A DNA stretch of 64,000 nucleotides from Paenibacillus terrigena DSM 21567 (GCF_000374845.1 NZ_KB895413.1:744001-808000); one strand, 5' to 3'. Positions 15,965 through 24,888 are shown, counted from the stretch's first letter. Notes: a model not told the origin generated them from the sequence alone. Numbers and translations: made by a program.

Positions 15965-17059
15965 TTATGCTTGTGTAATCCGGCGCTCAATCGCATCGGA
16001 CATCGTCTTATCGGTGAGATGCGCGTAGACCTCGGTGGTCTCTGTTGAGGCGTGCCCAAGCTGCTCCTTGGTCTTATAAATATCATTTTGTAAGTAATAA
16101 TCGGTTGCAAAAGAGTGGCGGAGCTTATGGATCGTCAAGTAGGGCTTCCCGAACCGTTTGGCATATTTGATGATCATCTCCTGCATGGCTCGCTTCGTCA
16201 TACGTTTCCCTTCCTGCTGCCCATTCGGGATTGCGAGAAATAGAGCCTTCTCTTTACGTGGTGCACTATAGCGTACAGGCCGCATCTCCATGTAGGTGAT
16301 TAGGTCAGGCTTCGCCTCCTCGCGAAAGTATACGGGGGCTTTGAAGGTCTCATCGTGATTCCCTTTGCGATAGACATAGACAAGTTTGTTATTGAGGTCG
16401 ACATCTTCCATGTTCAAATTCACGACTTCGGATACCCGCAAGCCAGAGTTTAGAATCAAGCTGGTGATACATGCATCGCGCTGCTTGTTCAGTTCATAGG
16501 CATATAGTGCTTGTTTGTTGTTCGCAACATCTTGCCCATAACCTTCTTGTATGTATTGAATGAATGCGGTGAGTTCATGTTCTTCGAGCAGTTTTCCTTT
16601 GAGCTTGGATGCGGTATCTTTTGGTTTATGTATGCGCTTGATCTCAACTTTGGCCATAATATTGCGCTTTAACAAGGGATAGAATTGCTCGTCCTCGGCA
16701 ATTTGGCTTAGATAATGAAATATCGAACGAAGGGAGGAGAGTTTCCTCGAAATGGTGATTTTTGCGTTCGTATTCTCCTTAAATGTGGACAGGAAAATTC
16801 GATAGTTCACGATCGATTCCATATGTAATACTTCAAGGTCTTGTAAAGTAATGTCCTTCATTAGTTGAGCTGTTGTGAGTCCTTCGGCCATAAGCCAGGA
16901 GAAGAAGATCTCATAGTCACGCGTATATTCTAAGAGGGTGGATGGCGACAGGTCCGGCAGCTTATAATCGATAAACTGCTGAACGTACCAAGGGAATCGT
17001 GGCACCTTCTGTTCCAGCTCTTGTCGGTCTTTTATTTTCTGGATGTTCAACGGATTCAC
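15965..17059 (-). CDS. xerS: XerS-like tyrosine recombinase
   Basis: A 364-residue tyrosine recombinase. The opening FPWYVQQFIDYKL and LLEYTRDYEIFFSWL resemble the single-protein chromosome-dimer recombinase XerS of streptococci more than XerC/XerD. The SAM-like core-binding domain spans ~22-125 and the catalytic domain ~160-360. Catalytic residues are Arg208 (GLRVSE), Lys232, His311 and Arg314 (HKLRHS), His336 (GHAS) and nucleophile Tyr345 (VYAHL). It starts at GTG with a weak GAAAGAAG upstream. No phage or IS genes flank it. A dif-like sequence lies just upstream of the start, as in streptococci. Confidence 0.82.
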   Translation of the reverse strand: MNPLNIQKIKDRQELEQKVPRFPWYVQQFIDYKLPDLSPSTLLEYTRDYEIFFSWLMAEGLTTAQLMKDITLQDLEVLHMESIVNYRIFLSTFKENTNAKITISRKLSSLRSIFHYLSQIAEDEQFYPLLKRNIMAKVEIKRIHKPKDTASKLKGKLLEEHELTAFIQYIQEGYGQDVANNKQALYAYELNKQRDACITSLILNSGLRVSEVVNLNMEDVDLNNKLVYVYRKGNHDETFKAPVYFREEAKPDLITYMEMRPVRYSAPRKEKALFLAIPNGQQEGKRMTKRAMQEMIIKYAKRFGKPYLTIHKLRHSFATDYYLQNDIYKTKEQLGHASTETTEVYAHLTDKTMSDAIERRITQA

Positions 17060-17072
17060 TTCTTTCGCTATG

Positions 17073-17108
17073 GTCTTCTTATGATGATTATAGTGGATTT
17101 CGAAGATT
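17073..17108 (-). other. Candidate dif-like recombination site upstream of xerS
   Basis: On the minus strand this reads TTCGAAATCCACTATAATCA, followed by TCATAAGAAGA. It shares the ACTATAAT core and a TTCGAAA arm with the streptococcal dif_SL site as I remember it, and TCTTC/GAAGA bracket it. The position, directly upstream of the recombinase gene, is the streptococcal arrangement. Confidence 0.25.
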
Positions 17109-17208
17109 TATCCTAGGGCGGGAACCAAGATGGCTTGTTCGATTGGGACGGTTCCTGTACTCTAGATAAGAGAGATGTGCTGAATGTAGAGGAAGGAATG
17201 GGAATGAA

Positions 17209-18132
17209 ATGACACTACGAATTGGAATGATCGGTCTAGGAGACATTGCACAGAAGGTATATTTGCCGCTTTTGTCTGTACATAAAGATGTTGAGATTGC
17301 GGGTGTGATGAGCACGACGCAAGCGACGGTGGATCGGATGATGCGCCAGTACCGGCTGTCCTTCGGCACAACACGCTTCGAGGAATTAATAGATCGCGGT
17401 TTGGATGCTGTTTTCATCCATAGTCCAACGGAATCGCATTATGAACTTGTTACAGCGTGCTTGAATCGAGGGATTCCCGTATATGTCGATAAGCCGCTGT
17501 CTTACCATCTAGCAGAATCCATTGCGATGGCTTCACGAGCCGAGGAGAAGGGAGTTTTACTCGCTGTGGGCTTCAATCGCAGATTCGCGCCGCAGTATGT
17601 ACAGGCCAAGCAGTGGCTTGAAGAACAAGGCGGCATCGAGTACCTCGCAGTACAGAAGCATCGGACACGATTACAGTCTCACAATGCTAAAATGACGATA
17701 TACGATGATCTCATTCATATGTTAGATATGATGATCTGGCTTGGCGGAGCGAACTATGAGGTGGGTACCAAATCACTTCGTATCAATGAAGAAGGAAAAA
17801 TGCTGAACGCATCGGGCATGCTTCATTTTGACCATTCGGATGCTTCCTACAGTATGGTGCGGCTTGCAGGGGCAGATCTGGAGAAGCTGGAGCTGCATGG
17901 GCATGGACGTTCCGCGGAAGTGACGAATATGGAACAAGCTATTATGGCTGAGAAAGGCAACGCGCCAATCCACCACACCTTCGGTAGTTGGGATACGGTA
18001 CTACGACGTCGAGGTTTCGAAGGCGCTGTGCATCATTTCCTATCGACATTGAAAACACCGGAGCAATGCAGCATTCGCGCAGATCAGGTCTTGGAAAGTC
18101 ATCAATTAGCCGAACAGATAAGCATCATTTGA
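17209..18132 (+). CDS. Gfo/Idh/MocA family oxidoreductase
   Basis: A 307-residue NAD(P)-dependent dehydrogenase of the GFO/IDH/MOCA fold. The Rossmann segment IGMIGLGDIAQKVYLP opens the protein, and the family marker (E/D)KP appears as VDKPLSYHL near residue 95. A C-terminal alpha/beta domain (~125-305) would bind the sugar or inositol-type substrate. GGAAGG lies upstream of ATG. The gene is divergent from xerS and not obviously linked to a pathway nearby, so the substrate cannot be named. Confidence 0.85.
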   Translation: MTLRIGMIGLGDIAQKVYLPLLSVHKDVEIAGVMSTTQATVDRMMRQYRLSFGTTRFEELIDRGLDAVFIHSPTESHYELVTACLNRGIPVYVDKPLSYHLAESIAMASRAEEKGVLLAVGFNRRFAPQYVQAKQWLEEQGGIEYLAVQKHRTRLQSHNAKMTIYDDLIHMLDMMIWLGGANYEVGTKSLRINEEGKMLNASGMLHFDHSDASYSMVRLAGADLEKLELHGHGRSAEVTNMEQAIMAEKGNAPIHHTFGSWDTVLRRRGFEGAVHHFLSTLKTPEQCSIRADQVLESHQLAEQISII

Positions 18133-18252
18133 ACATGTATCAATGATTCATTCTAATGCGCTGGGCAGATGATTGACAGCAGAATCTTAGTATGTTGGAA
18201 GAGCTCTCCACATATGATGTTTTATTGACATCATGAAAGGGTGAGTAGTTCC

Positions 18253-18771
18253 ATGAAGAAAGAAAGGATGTGGGGAGTGATCGTGCTCAGCAGCATGATG
18301 GTCCTCTCCGCATGCGGACGTTCAGAGTCAACGACAATCAAGACGGATCAGGGCACGATGACAGTCACAGGCGATCAGAACGGGGATAGCGTGTCCATTA
18401 CCGGCAAGACTAGTGATGGGAAAGAAATCAAGTCTGAATACTCTACGACTGAAATGCCCAAGGATTTCCCACTAGATGCTCCGATTCCGAAAGGGTTTCA
18501 ATTGAAGGGCTCAGCCAGGTCGGAACAAAACGGCGATATCTCTGTGATGGTCACCTGCAGTGGCGAAGCGAAGGTTGATGCGGTGGTTCAGCAGATTACA
18601 GATTATTTGAACGCTGGTGGATTTAAAGACATTAGCAGCTTTGCTGTGGATGGATCAGCAACGCTTGGTGGTAAGAAAGACGGAACGGATTTCTCAGCCA
18701 TTATCGCAAGAGATGAGAGCACGGGAACAGTGGATCTCATCATCACTTACGTATTGAAAAGCAACCCATAA
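18253..18771 (+). CDS. Small lipoprotein of unknown function
   Basis: A 172-residue lipoprotein with lipobox LSAC at about residue 20. I start at ATG 18253, eight bases after AAAGGGTGA; the in-frame GTG 18241 lies within that ribosome site. The mature part has a polar Thr/Asp/Gly-rich stretch and then a compact domain with PKDFPLDAPIPKGFQLKG and a VDAVVQQITDYL helix. I do not recognise a named family. A terminator follows directly, so it is monocistronic. Confidence 0.7.
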   Translation: MKKERMWGVIVLSSMMVLSACGRSESTTIKTDQGTMTVTGDQNGDSVSITGKTSDGKEIKSEYSTTEMPKDFPLDAPIPKGFQLKGSARSEQNGDISVMVTCSGEAKVDAVVQQITDYLNAGGFKDISSFAVDGSATLGGKKDGTDFSAIIARDESTGTVDLIITYVLKSNP

Positions 18772-18782
18772 CCTAGACAATG

Positions 18783-18812
18783 AGCCGCCTTCAAGCAGAA
18801 GGTGGCTTTTAA
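18783..18812 (+). terminator. Intrinsic terminator after the small lipoprotein
   Basis: AGCCGCCTTC pairs with GAAGGTGGCT (one G-U), five-base loop, then TTTT. Confidence 0.75.
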
Positions 18813-18850
18813 TTATACAATTTTACCCATTTGTGATGCGATTTTATCCG

Positions 18851-18879
18851 TTGACAGTCCTAGATTAGCTATCTATAGT
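18851..18879 (+). promoter_or_regulatory. Near-consensus promoter abutting the TetR start codon
   Basis: TTGACA, a 17-base spacer and TATAGT. The -10 box ends eight bases before the ATG, so transcription would begin at or within a base or two of the start codon. The area holds CTAG-containing inverted sequences that may be an operator. Confidence 0.7.
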
Positions 18880-18886
18880 ACTAGTT

Positions 18887-19504
18887 ATGATGACAACAAA
18901 TATTTCCAAAAAGTCCAACCGTCAGAAAGCAGTGGAAGCTGCAGCTGAATTGTTCTTGCACAAAGGGTATCATGATTCGAGTATGGATGAGGTCGTGGCG
19001 ATAAGCGGCGTGTCCAAGTCTAATATCTACTATCACTTCAAGAGCAAGGAGGAATTGACGTTAGAGGTTATTGCGTGGCGCATTGCAAGATATGAACTGC
19101 TGATCGATGAACTCAATGCGCTGCAGCTAGGGGTTGCGAATAAGATCGATATCTTATTCGAGATGTTATATCGCGAAATCAACGAACGGAATTGTGTTGG
19201 GGGGAACCCGTTCATTTCGCTATGGAATCAAGTATCGATAGATGCACGATTAATTCGAACACAAATTCATGATTTTTTTGAGCGGAAATCACTGGTATTT
19301 CGATCCTTGATCATGCAAGGGACGGAAGAAGGGACATGGTCGGCCCATCTTCCGATTGAATCGACGACGGTGCTGCTCGTCTCATCCCTTGAAGGAGCGC
19401 TCGTCCTTGCAGAAGTCCATCAAAATGCGGCGGTGCTGCTTGAAGTGAAAAGCGCTTTCTTACAGATCATGCACGGATATAACCGGAAGGTTGATGGGGT
19501 GTAG
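18887..19504 (+). CDS. TetR/AcrR family transcriptional regulator, apparently leaderless
   Basis: A 205-residue repressor. The N-terminal helix-turn-helix domain (~8-58) has the usual AAAELFLHKGYHDSSMDEVV and VSKSNIYYHFKSKEEL wording, with the recognition helix at residues 40-50. The C-terminal ligand domain (~65-200) is of the C-terminal-helical YsiA type. There is no Shine-Dalgarno before the ATG, and a near-perfect promoter sits directly against it, so the mRNA probably lacks a leader. No alternative downstream start keeps the DNA-binding domain. Target genes are not evident; autoregulation is likely. Confidence 0.88.
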   Translation: MMTTNISKKSNRQKAVEAAAELFLHKGYHDSSMDEVVAISGVSKSNIYYHFKSKEELTLEVIAWRIARYELLIDELNALQLGVANKIDILFEMLYREINERNCVGGNPFISLWNQVSIDARLIRTQIHDFFERKSLVFRSLIMQGTEEGTWSAHLPIESTTVLLVSSLEGALVLAEVHQNAAVLLEVKSAFLQIMHGYNRKVDGV

Positions 19505-19510
19505 GTCTTA

Positions 19511-19741
19511 TCAAGAACGACGCGTGTTTTTATCCTTATCATCACCTTGATCATCCTGTTCTTCGTGTTCTTCCTTCTCGATGTGGAATTCTACGGCCGA
19601 TTGCCCCGTAATATAATCGAACGGGGTGTAGTTGTTGCTCGGGAGTTCCTTGCGACGAATCATTTTCACGGTGATCATGCCAAGCAATACAAGAATCGGG
19701 ATGATGAGCGACAGAATGATAAATGGGGTGTAATCGTCCAT
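19511..19741 (-). CDS. Small single-pass membrane protein, DUF3951-like
   Basis: A 76-residue protein with one N-terminal transmembrane helix (about residues 5-27), a short basic patch MIRRKE, then the motif [13 protein letters not shown], close to the (Y)YTPFDxI(T/M)G signature I associate with DUF3951, and an acidic/charged C-terminus. AAAGGAG stands six bases before the ATG on the minus strand, which supports a real gene. It converges on the TetR gene. Function unknown; a spore- or membrane-associated role is only a guess. Confidence 0.7.
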   Translation of the reverse strand: MDDYTPFIILSLIIPILVLLGMITVKMIRRKELPSNNYTPFDYITGQSAVEFHIEKEEHEEQDDQGDDKDKNTRRS

Positions 19742-19806
19742 TAGAAGCTCCTTTGCTAATTGAGATTGTAATACATACGGTCGAGATGGAGAGTCGTTTC
19801 ATTGTG

Positions 19807-19836
19807 TTGACATCAAACAGGTGGCTTCGCTATAGT
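19807..19836 (+). promoter_or_regulatory. Candidate sigmaA promoter of the first glutathione peroxidase gene
   Basis: TTGACA and TATAGT with an 18-base spacer, 36 bases before the GTG start. Confidence 0.6.
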
Positions 19837-19872
19837 GAAGGAACGATTAGTCCAGGAAAAGGAGGAATTAGG

Positions 19873-20355
19873 GTGACATCGATCTATGATTATTCTGCAG
19901 CACGTATTACGGGTGAAGAGAAAGCGCTTGTCGATTATACCGGGAAGGTACTGCTCATTGTGAATACAGCGAGCAAATGTGGGTTCACGCCGCAATATGA
20001 AGGGCTTGAGTCATTGTATCGTACCTACCGGGATCAAGGGTTTGAAGTGTTAGGCTTTCCAACGAACCAATTCATGTCGCAAGAGCCAGGTACAAATGAG
20101 GAAATCGAATCGTTCTGTCAATTGAATTATGGTGTTACATTTCCCATGTTCGCCAAGATTCATGTCAATGGAAGCTCGGCCCATCCGCTGTACAAGTTCT
20201 TGAAGAAGGAAGCGAAGGGCGTGCTCATTAACGATATCAAATGGAATTTTACGAAATTCCTTGTTGATCGGAGTGGGCAGGTTGTTCGTCGATATGCTCC
20301 AACAGTTGAGCCGAAAAATATCGAGGATGATATTCGGGCATTATTAGCACAATAG
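19873..20355 (+). CDS. Glutathione peroxidase-family thiol peroxidase (paralogue 1)
   Basis: A 160-residue cytoplasmic peroxidase that reduces hydroperoxides, in Gram-positives most likely with thioredoxin. I start at GTG 19873, seven bases after AAAAGGAGG. The peroxidatic residue is Cys36 in [10 protein letters not shown], not selenocysteine. Cys82 in EEIESFC is the candidate resolving residue. [10 protein letters not shown], carrying the catalytic Trp and Asn, is intact. The middle motif reads FPTNQF, lacking the Cys found in the usual FPCNQF. A second copy with FPCNQF lies at 48908-49453. Confidence 0.9.
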   Translation: MTSIYDYSAARITGEEKALVDYTGKVLLIVNTASKCGFTPQYEGLESLYRTYRDQGFEVLGFPTNQFMSQEPGTNEEIESFCQLNYGVTFPMFAKIHVNGSSAHPLYKFLKKEAKGVLINDIKWNFTKFLVDRSGQVVRRYAPTVEPKNIEDDIRALLAQ

Positions 20356-20366
20356 AATGCTATCGG

Positions 20367-20407
20367 AAGTGGGTTATTCATGAACCATGAGTAATCCGCT
20401 TTTTTTG
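20367..20407 (+). terminator. Intrinsic terminator after paralogue 1
   Basis: AAGTGGGTTATTCATG against CATGAGTAATCCGCTT (G-U tolerant) with a three-base loop and seven Ts. Confidence 0.85.
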
Positions 20408-20487
20408 TTATCTAAAAATCCTAAATACATTGAAAAAATACCATATAAATAATTGTGAATCGAATAAGATGAGAGCTATAACATTAT

Positions 20488-20501
20488 TGTAAGCGCTCTA
20501 T
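20488..20501 (+). promoter_or_regulatory. cre-like site upstream of the beta-glucosidase gene
   Basis: TGTAAGCGCTCTAT matches the CcpA cre consensus TGWAANCGNTNWCA at all but the last two positions. It lies ~36 bases before the gene's Shine-Dalgarno. A LacI-type regulator could also use such a half-palindrome. Confidence 0.4.
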
Positions 20502-20536
20502 CGATTGGGATTAATAACAATGAAAGGGTGATTGTG

Positions 20537-22816
20537 ATGCGTAGAGAGATCACTGCACTAATCGAACAAATGACATTGGAAGAAAAAGCGGGGTTATGCT
20601 CGGGACTTAATTTCTGGCATACAAAACCTGTTGAACGTCTTGGCATTCGATCCATTATGGTAACGGACGGGCCGCATGGCCTACGCAAACAGGATGGGAA
20701 TAGCGATCATTTGGGGCTGCTGAATAGCGTTCCTGCAACATGCTTCCCTTCAGCTGCAGGTATGGCCTGTTCTTGGGACCGCGATTTGATGTATCAAGTC
20801 GGTGTTGCGCTCGGTGAGGAGTGTCAGGCTGAGAACGTTGGGGTACTGCTCGGTCCGGGTGTGAACTTGAAGCGCTCACCACTCTGTGGACGGAATTTCG
20901 AATATTTCTCGGAAGATCCATACCTCACTTCAGAAATGGCAACGGAGCACATTCTTGGGGTACAGAGCCAAGGCGTGGGTACGTCGTTGAAACATTTTGC
21001 TGTGAATAATCAAGAGCATCGCCGCATGTCGGTCAATGCAGTCGTCGATGAGCGCACGATGCGTGAATTGTATCTGACTTGTTTCGAGACCCCTGTGAAG
21101 AAAGGCAAGCCGTGGACCGTCATGTGTTCTTACAACCAAGTGAACGGCGAGTTTGCATCACAGAATGAATACTTGCTTACAGAAATTCTGAAGAAAGAAT
21201 GGGGGCATGATGGTTTCGTCGTCTCGGACTGGGGGGCGGTAGTGGACCGTGTGAAAGGGTTAGCAGCAGGTCTTGAGCTTGAAATGCCGTCGACGAACGG
21301 ATATTCAGACCGCAAGATCGTGCAAGCCGTACAAAATGGGGAACTTGCTGAAGAGGTCTTGAATGATGCGGTAGCAAGACTATTAGAAGTTATTTTCAGA
21401 GCAGCGGACAACGCGAATCCGGATGCGACTGTGGATCAGGAGGCCCATCATCGTCTTGCGATGGAGGTGGCGCAAGATAGTATGGTGCTGCTGAAGAATG
21501 AGGACGCGATTCTACCGCTTCATGCGGATGGCAAACTTGCTATTATCGGGGCATTCGCTCAAAATCCGCGTTATCAAGGTGGAGGCAGCTCGCATATCAA
21601 TCCGACGAAACTCGATAATGTCTACGATGAGATTTGCAAACTTGCTGGCGCAAGTGCGCAGATCACCTATGCTCCAGGCTATAACTTAGACAACGATGAT
21701 ATCGATGCAGCGGCCGTACAAGAAGCGAAAGCAGCAGCCATGGGGGCCGATGTTGCTGTGGTATTCGCAGGATTGCCTGATCGTTATGAGTCGGAAGGGT
21801 ATGATCGCAAACATCTTAAGATCCCAGCCAACCAGCGGCAACTCATCGAAGCGATTGCTGAGGTGCAGCCGAATATCGTTGTGGTGCTCATGAACGGATC
21901 AGCGATTGAGATGCCATGGATCCAATCCGTGAAAGCTGTGCTTGAAGGGCATTTGGGCGGGCAAGCGTTAGGTGGTGCCATCTCGAATTTACTCTTCGGG
22001 TTTGTAAATCCATCCGGTAAACTCGCGGAGACTTTCCCGATGCAGTTGGAGCATAACCCATCCTATTTGAACTTCCCAGGGGTTGGCGATATCGTTGAAT
22101 ATAAAGAAGGGCTCTTCGTCGGTTATCGCTATTACGATGCGAAGCATATTGAGCCGTTGTTCCCGTTCGGATATGGTCTAAGCTATACGACCTTCAAATA
22201 TTCGAACTTGGTTGTGGATCGTACGTCGATGTCGGATCAAGATATGGTTACGGTTCAAGTGAATGTGAAGAATACGGGCAGTATCGCAGGGAAGGAAATC
22301 GTTCAGCTCTATGTTCGCGATGTCGAATCGAAGGTGATTCGTCCAGAGAAAGAACTGAAAGGATTTGTTAAAGTTGATCTCGGGTCTGGGGAAGAGAAAG
22401 TCGTAAGCTTCACACTCGATCGCAGAGCCTTTGCGTATTATAACGTTGAGCTGAAAGATTGGCATGTTGAGACCGGTGAATTCGATATCTTGATTGGCAA
22501 GTCGTCGCAGCAAATCGAGCTTCAGGAGCGCATTCATGTGGAATCTTCTGTAGAACTGAAGCGCAGCTTCACCCGGAATTCGACGTTCGGCGATATAATG
22601 AGAGATCCATTTGGAGCGCAGATTGCAGAACCATTGCTTCGGAAGTTCCGAGAGCAATCAGGGCTTGGTGATGGTCTCGAAAATGATGCGCCAGAAATGA
22701 TGCTGGCGATGATGAATGATATGCCAATTCGTGCATTGCTCGCTTTTGCACAAGGGGCGTTTACGGATGAAATGCTCGATGGTCTGCTTATGCAGCTAAA
22801 TGGAGCAAATGCATAA
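20537..22816 (+). CDS. Glycoside hydrolase family 3 beta-glucosidase
   Basis: A 759-residue cytoplasmic GH3 enzyme (no signal peptide), expected to release glucose from the non-reducing end of beta-glucosides. I start at ATG 20537, seven bases after AAAGGGTG. The (alpha/beta)8 domain covers ~1-310: [18 protein letters not shown] and the nucleophile Asp231 in [10 protein letters not shown]. The alpha/beta sandwich covers ~320-540 and a fibronectin-III-like domain ~570-640. About 100 extra residues follow with a helical ending. There is no neighbour transporter. A cre-like site suggests carbon-catabolite control. Confidence 0.92.
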   Translation: MRREITALIEQMTLEEKAGLCSGLNFWHTKPVERLGIRSIMVTDGPHGLRKQDGNSDHLGLLNSVPATCFPSAAGMACSWDRDLMYQVGVALGEECQAENVGVLLGPGVNLKRSPLCGRNFEYFSEDPYLTSEMATEHILGVQSQGVGTSLKHFAVNNQEHRRMSVNAVVDERTMRELYLTCFETPVKKGKPWTVMCSYNQVNGEFASQNEYLLTEILKKEWGHDGFVVSDWGAVVDRVKGLAAGLELEMPSTNGYSDRKIVQAVQNGELAEEVLNDAVARLLEVIFRAADNANPDATVDQEAHHRLAMEVAQDSMVLLKNEDAILPLHADGKLAIIGAFAQNPRYQGGGSSHINPTKLDNVYDEICKLAGASAQITYAPGYNLDNDDIDAAAVQEAKAAAMGADVAVVFAGLPDRYESEGYDRKHLKIPANQRQLIEAIAEVQPNIVVVLMNGSAIEMPWIQSVKAVLEGHLGGQALGGAISNLLFGFVNPSGKLAETFPMQLEHNPSYLNFPGVGDIVEYKEGLFVGYRYYDAKHIEPLFPFGYGLSYTTFKYSNLVVDRTSMSDQDMVTVQVNVKNTGSIAGKEIVQLYVRDVESKVIRPEKELKGFVKVDLGSGEEKVVSFTLDRRAFAYYNVELKDWHVETGEFDILIGKSSQQIELQERIHVESSVELKRSFTRNSTFGDIMRDPFGAQIAEPLLRKFREQSGLGDGLENDAPEMMLAMMNDMPIRALLAFAQGAFTDEMLDGLLMQLNGANA

Positions 22817-22839
22817 ATAACAGATTTCGTGATGAGCAG

Positions 22840-22880
22840 AACCGGGGTCTTGTCTAAATGGCAGGTACCCCGGTTTTTTT
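22840..22880 (+). terminator. Intrinsic terminator after the GH3 gene
   Basis: AACCGGGGT pairs with ACCCCGGTT, followed by seven Ts. Confidence 0.88.
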
Positions 22881-23047
22881 CGCATGTACAGTCTATATGA
22901 TCGCTGATAGGGTGATGGGTAGATGGTAATACTGGGGAGAGATCTTGCTACGGCTGTGCTAAATTAAATGTGGAATATGGTTGTTCATTAAGGCGGTTCG
23001 GGCTACAATGGAGCATGCATAATAAATAGCAAACGGAGGCGAAAAAA

Positions 23048-23890
23048 TTGTCCATGATGGTGATCGAAATTTTCGGCATTGCCATATTAGCAGGTATTGT
23101 CGGATCCGTCCTTGGGCTTGGAGGCGGGATCGTCGTAACACCAGCACTGACGATGCTATTCGGGGTCGATATTAAGCATGCTATTGGCGCGAGCATTATA
23201 TCTGTCATTGCGACTTCAAGCGGTTCAGCGATTGCGTACATAAGAGATCGGATTACAAATTTACGCGTAGGGATGTTCCTGGAGGTTGCAACGACGGTTG
23301 GTGCGATTACAGGTGCATTTATCGGAGGATTGATGGCTCCGAGTGTCCTTTATATTATTTTCGGTGTATTACTGATGTATTCTGCGTACGCGATGCTGAA
23401 GAAGACAAAGCAGGAGCTTCCGCAAGAGGTACCGCTTCATCCAGTAGCTGCCCGCTTAAATTTGCAAGGGGAGTATTACGATAAGGCGCTTCAGAAGTCC
23501 GTTTCGTATAATGTGGATCGCGTATACAGTGGATTTGGTGTCATGTATGGAGCTGGCGTCATTTCTGGACTGCTCGGCATTGGAAGCGGCAGCTTCAAGG
23601 TAATGGCGATGGATGTGTTTATGAAGCTGCCGCTCAAAGTATCCAGTGCAACGAGCAACTTCATGATGGGCGTAACCGGAGCGGCTAGTGCGGGAGTATA
23701 TCTGTTCCGAGGCGAAATCAATCCATTCTACGCCGCGCCGGTAGCGCTCGGTGTATTAATTGGGGCAACGGTCGGTGCGAGAATTATGCAGCGAATGAAA
23801 AGTCGTACGATTCGCAAAATCTTCATCCCGGTGATGGCCTATGTTGCGATTCAAATGATACTGCAAGGATTGGGGATTAAATTATTATGA
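23048..23890 (+). CDS. TauE/SafE family sulfite/organosulfonate exporter
   Basis: A 280-residue membrane protein with about eight hydrophobic segments. The paired Gly-rich motifs of the family are visible: VGSVLGLGGGIVVTPALT near the N-terminus and SGLLGIGSGSFKVMAM near residue 180. It starts at TTG, eight bases after GGAGG; ATG 23054 is farther than usual from that site. The next gene overlaps by four bases and encodes a DUF1634 protein, its usual partner. The substrate is unproven. Confidence 0.85.
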   Translation: MSMMVIEIFGIAILAGIVGSVLGLGGGIVVTPALTMLFGVDIKHAIGASIISVIATSSGSAIAYIRDRITNLRVGMFLEVATTVGAITGAFIGGLMAPSVLYIIFGVLLMYSAYAMLKKTKQELPQEVPLHPVAARLNLQGEYYDKALQKSVSYNVDRVYSGFGVMYGAGVISGLLGIGSGSFKVMAMDVFMKLPLKVSSATSNFMMGVTGAASAGVYLFRGEINPFYAAPVALGVLIGATVGARIMQRMKSRTIRKIFIPVMAYVAIQMILQGLGIKLL

Positions 23891-24273
23891 GTGAAGAACG
23901 AATGGAAAATCAAGGAAGTGAAGAGAAAATCATCTCAGCCGAAATTGTGGTCAGCAAAGTGCTGCGTATTGGTGTACTCGTAAGCGGCTTCGTCATCCTG
24001 CTGGGACTCATCTTATATCTTGCTGCTGGAGATAGCGGCTATCCTGCAGATATGTATCCAACGACGCTAATTGGAATCTTGCAGGGGACAGGAAGCTTGA
24101 AACCTGCCGCTGTGATCCTATTCGGGTTGTTCCTTCTTATTTTGACTCCTGTGCTTCGCGTAGGCATTACAATTCTTGTATTTGTAAAGGCGAAGGATTA
24201 TCTGTATGTTGGCATTACAAGTCTTGTCTTCATTATTCTGATTATCAGTCTGCTCCTCGGCAAAGCCGGTTAA
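23887..24273 (+). CDS. DUF1634 membrane protein, partner of the TauE exporter
   Basis: A 128-residue protein with three hydrophobic segments (about 30-50, 72-95 and 102-123). It begins inside the stop of the exporter gene (ATGA overlap) and has no ribosome site of its own, so it is translationally coupled. DUF1634 proteins are typically encoded directly after TauE-type exporters. The RIGVLVSGFVILLGL and GILQGTGSLKPAAVILFGL segments fit the family. Probably an accessory subunit; inference. Confidence 0.8.
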   Translation: MSEERMENQGSEEKIISAEIVVSKVLRIGVLVSGFVILLGLILYLAAGDSGYPADMYPTTLIGILQGTGSLKPAAVILFGLFLLILTPVLRVGITILVFVKAKDYLYVGITSLVFIILIISLLLGKAG

Positions 24274-24320
24274 TGGTAGCTTAATGGTAAAAAAATGACA
24301 CTAATACGTTTAGGTATAGA

Positions 24321-24346
24321 AAAAGACCGCAAAATGTGGTCTTTTT
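24321..24346. terminator. Bidirectional terminator
   Basis: AAAAGACCGC pairs with GTGGTCTTTT around AAAAT. It ends the TauE operon and on the minus strand would serve the degenerate hydrolase gene. Confidence 0.8.
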
Positions 24347-24377
24347 ATGCTTATTATTTGTTGTAAAGCTGTCCTAT

Positions 24378-24678
24378 CTAACTTAAGAATTCTATTACTA
24401 CTTTTTTGAATTTGTCTGGTTCTTCATAATGTGGAGTATGTCCACTATGTTCAAAAACATGAATTTCACCATTGAGAGCGTCATTTTTAAAGAATTCAAT
24501 GTGGTTATCACACGTTACAGCGTCATATTTTCCGATAGCTAACAACAATCTCCATTCTATTTTCTCCTAGCTCGTCACTCAGATCCATATATTTCTCTGT
24601 CAGTTCACGGATAGGTATATTACTTTCTGCTAGAAGTAAACCTTTATCGTGTAATTCAGGCTTACCGTGGTTCTTTTC
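24378..24678 (-). pseudogene. Remnant of an alpha/beta-hydrolase gene (frameshifted, 5' end missing)
   Basis: Reading the minus strand, one frame gives KPELHDKGLLLAES and RELTEKYMDLSDELGEN. About 24570 the frame shifts and continues as LLLAIGKYDAVT...NHIEFF, then VFEHSGHTPHYEEP and KFKKVVIEFLS. The HSGHTPHYEEP block is the catalytic-His region of alpha/beta hydrolases such as proline iminopeptidases. The nucleophile half is absent, and AT-rich DNA replaces it upstream. The base composition is lower in GC than the neighbours, which suggests a recent acquisition or relaxed decay. Confidence 0.65.
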
Positions 24679-24802
24679 CCCTTTTTTTATTTGTATAATT
24701 TCTAACTATTTTTAATTATACAAATATTCCCTTATATGTGTGCATAAAGAAGGGGATTCTACAGACCGTATGAGCATCAAAGGGGTACATTATTATCGCA
24801 AG

Positions 24803-24831
24803 CTGACGATCTAACAATCGTGTGATAGAAT
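24803..24831 (+). promoter_or_regulatory. Candidate promoter of the exopolysaccharide phosphatase gene
   Basis: CTGACG and TAGAAT with a 17-base spacer and an extended -10 (TGA before TAGAAT). RNA would begin about 50 bases upstream of the ATG. Confidence 0.45.
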
Positions 24832-24888
24832 ATTCACTAGCTTGCCCTCAGGTAAGTTGAAACTATCGTTCTAGGAAGTGATACCAAG

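Noticed and set aside
15965-17059. Tyrosine recombinase as an integrase of a mobile element
   Set aside because: No phage, conjugation or transposition genes nearby, no flanking att-like repeats seen, and the protein resembles housekeeping XerS.
19547-19744. 65-codon plus-strand ORF opposite the small membrane protein
   Set aside because: The minus-strand frame has a ribosome site, a transmembrane helix and a family-like motif; the plus-strand frame has none of these.
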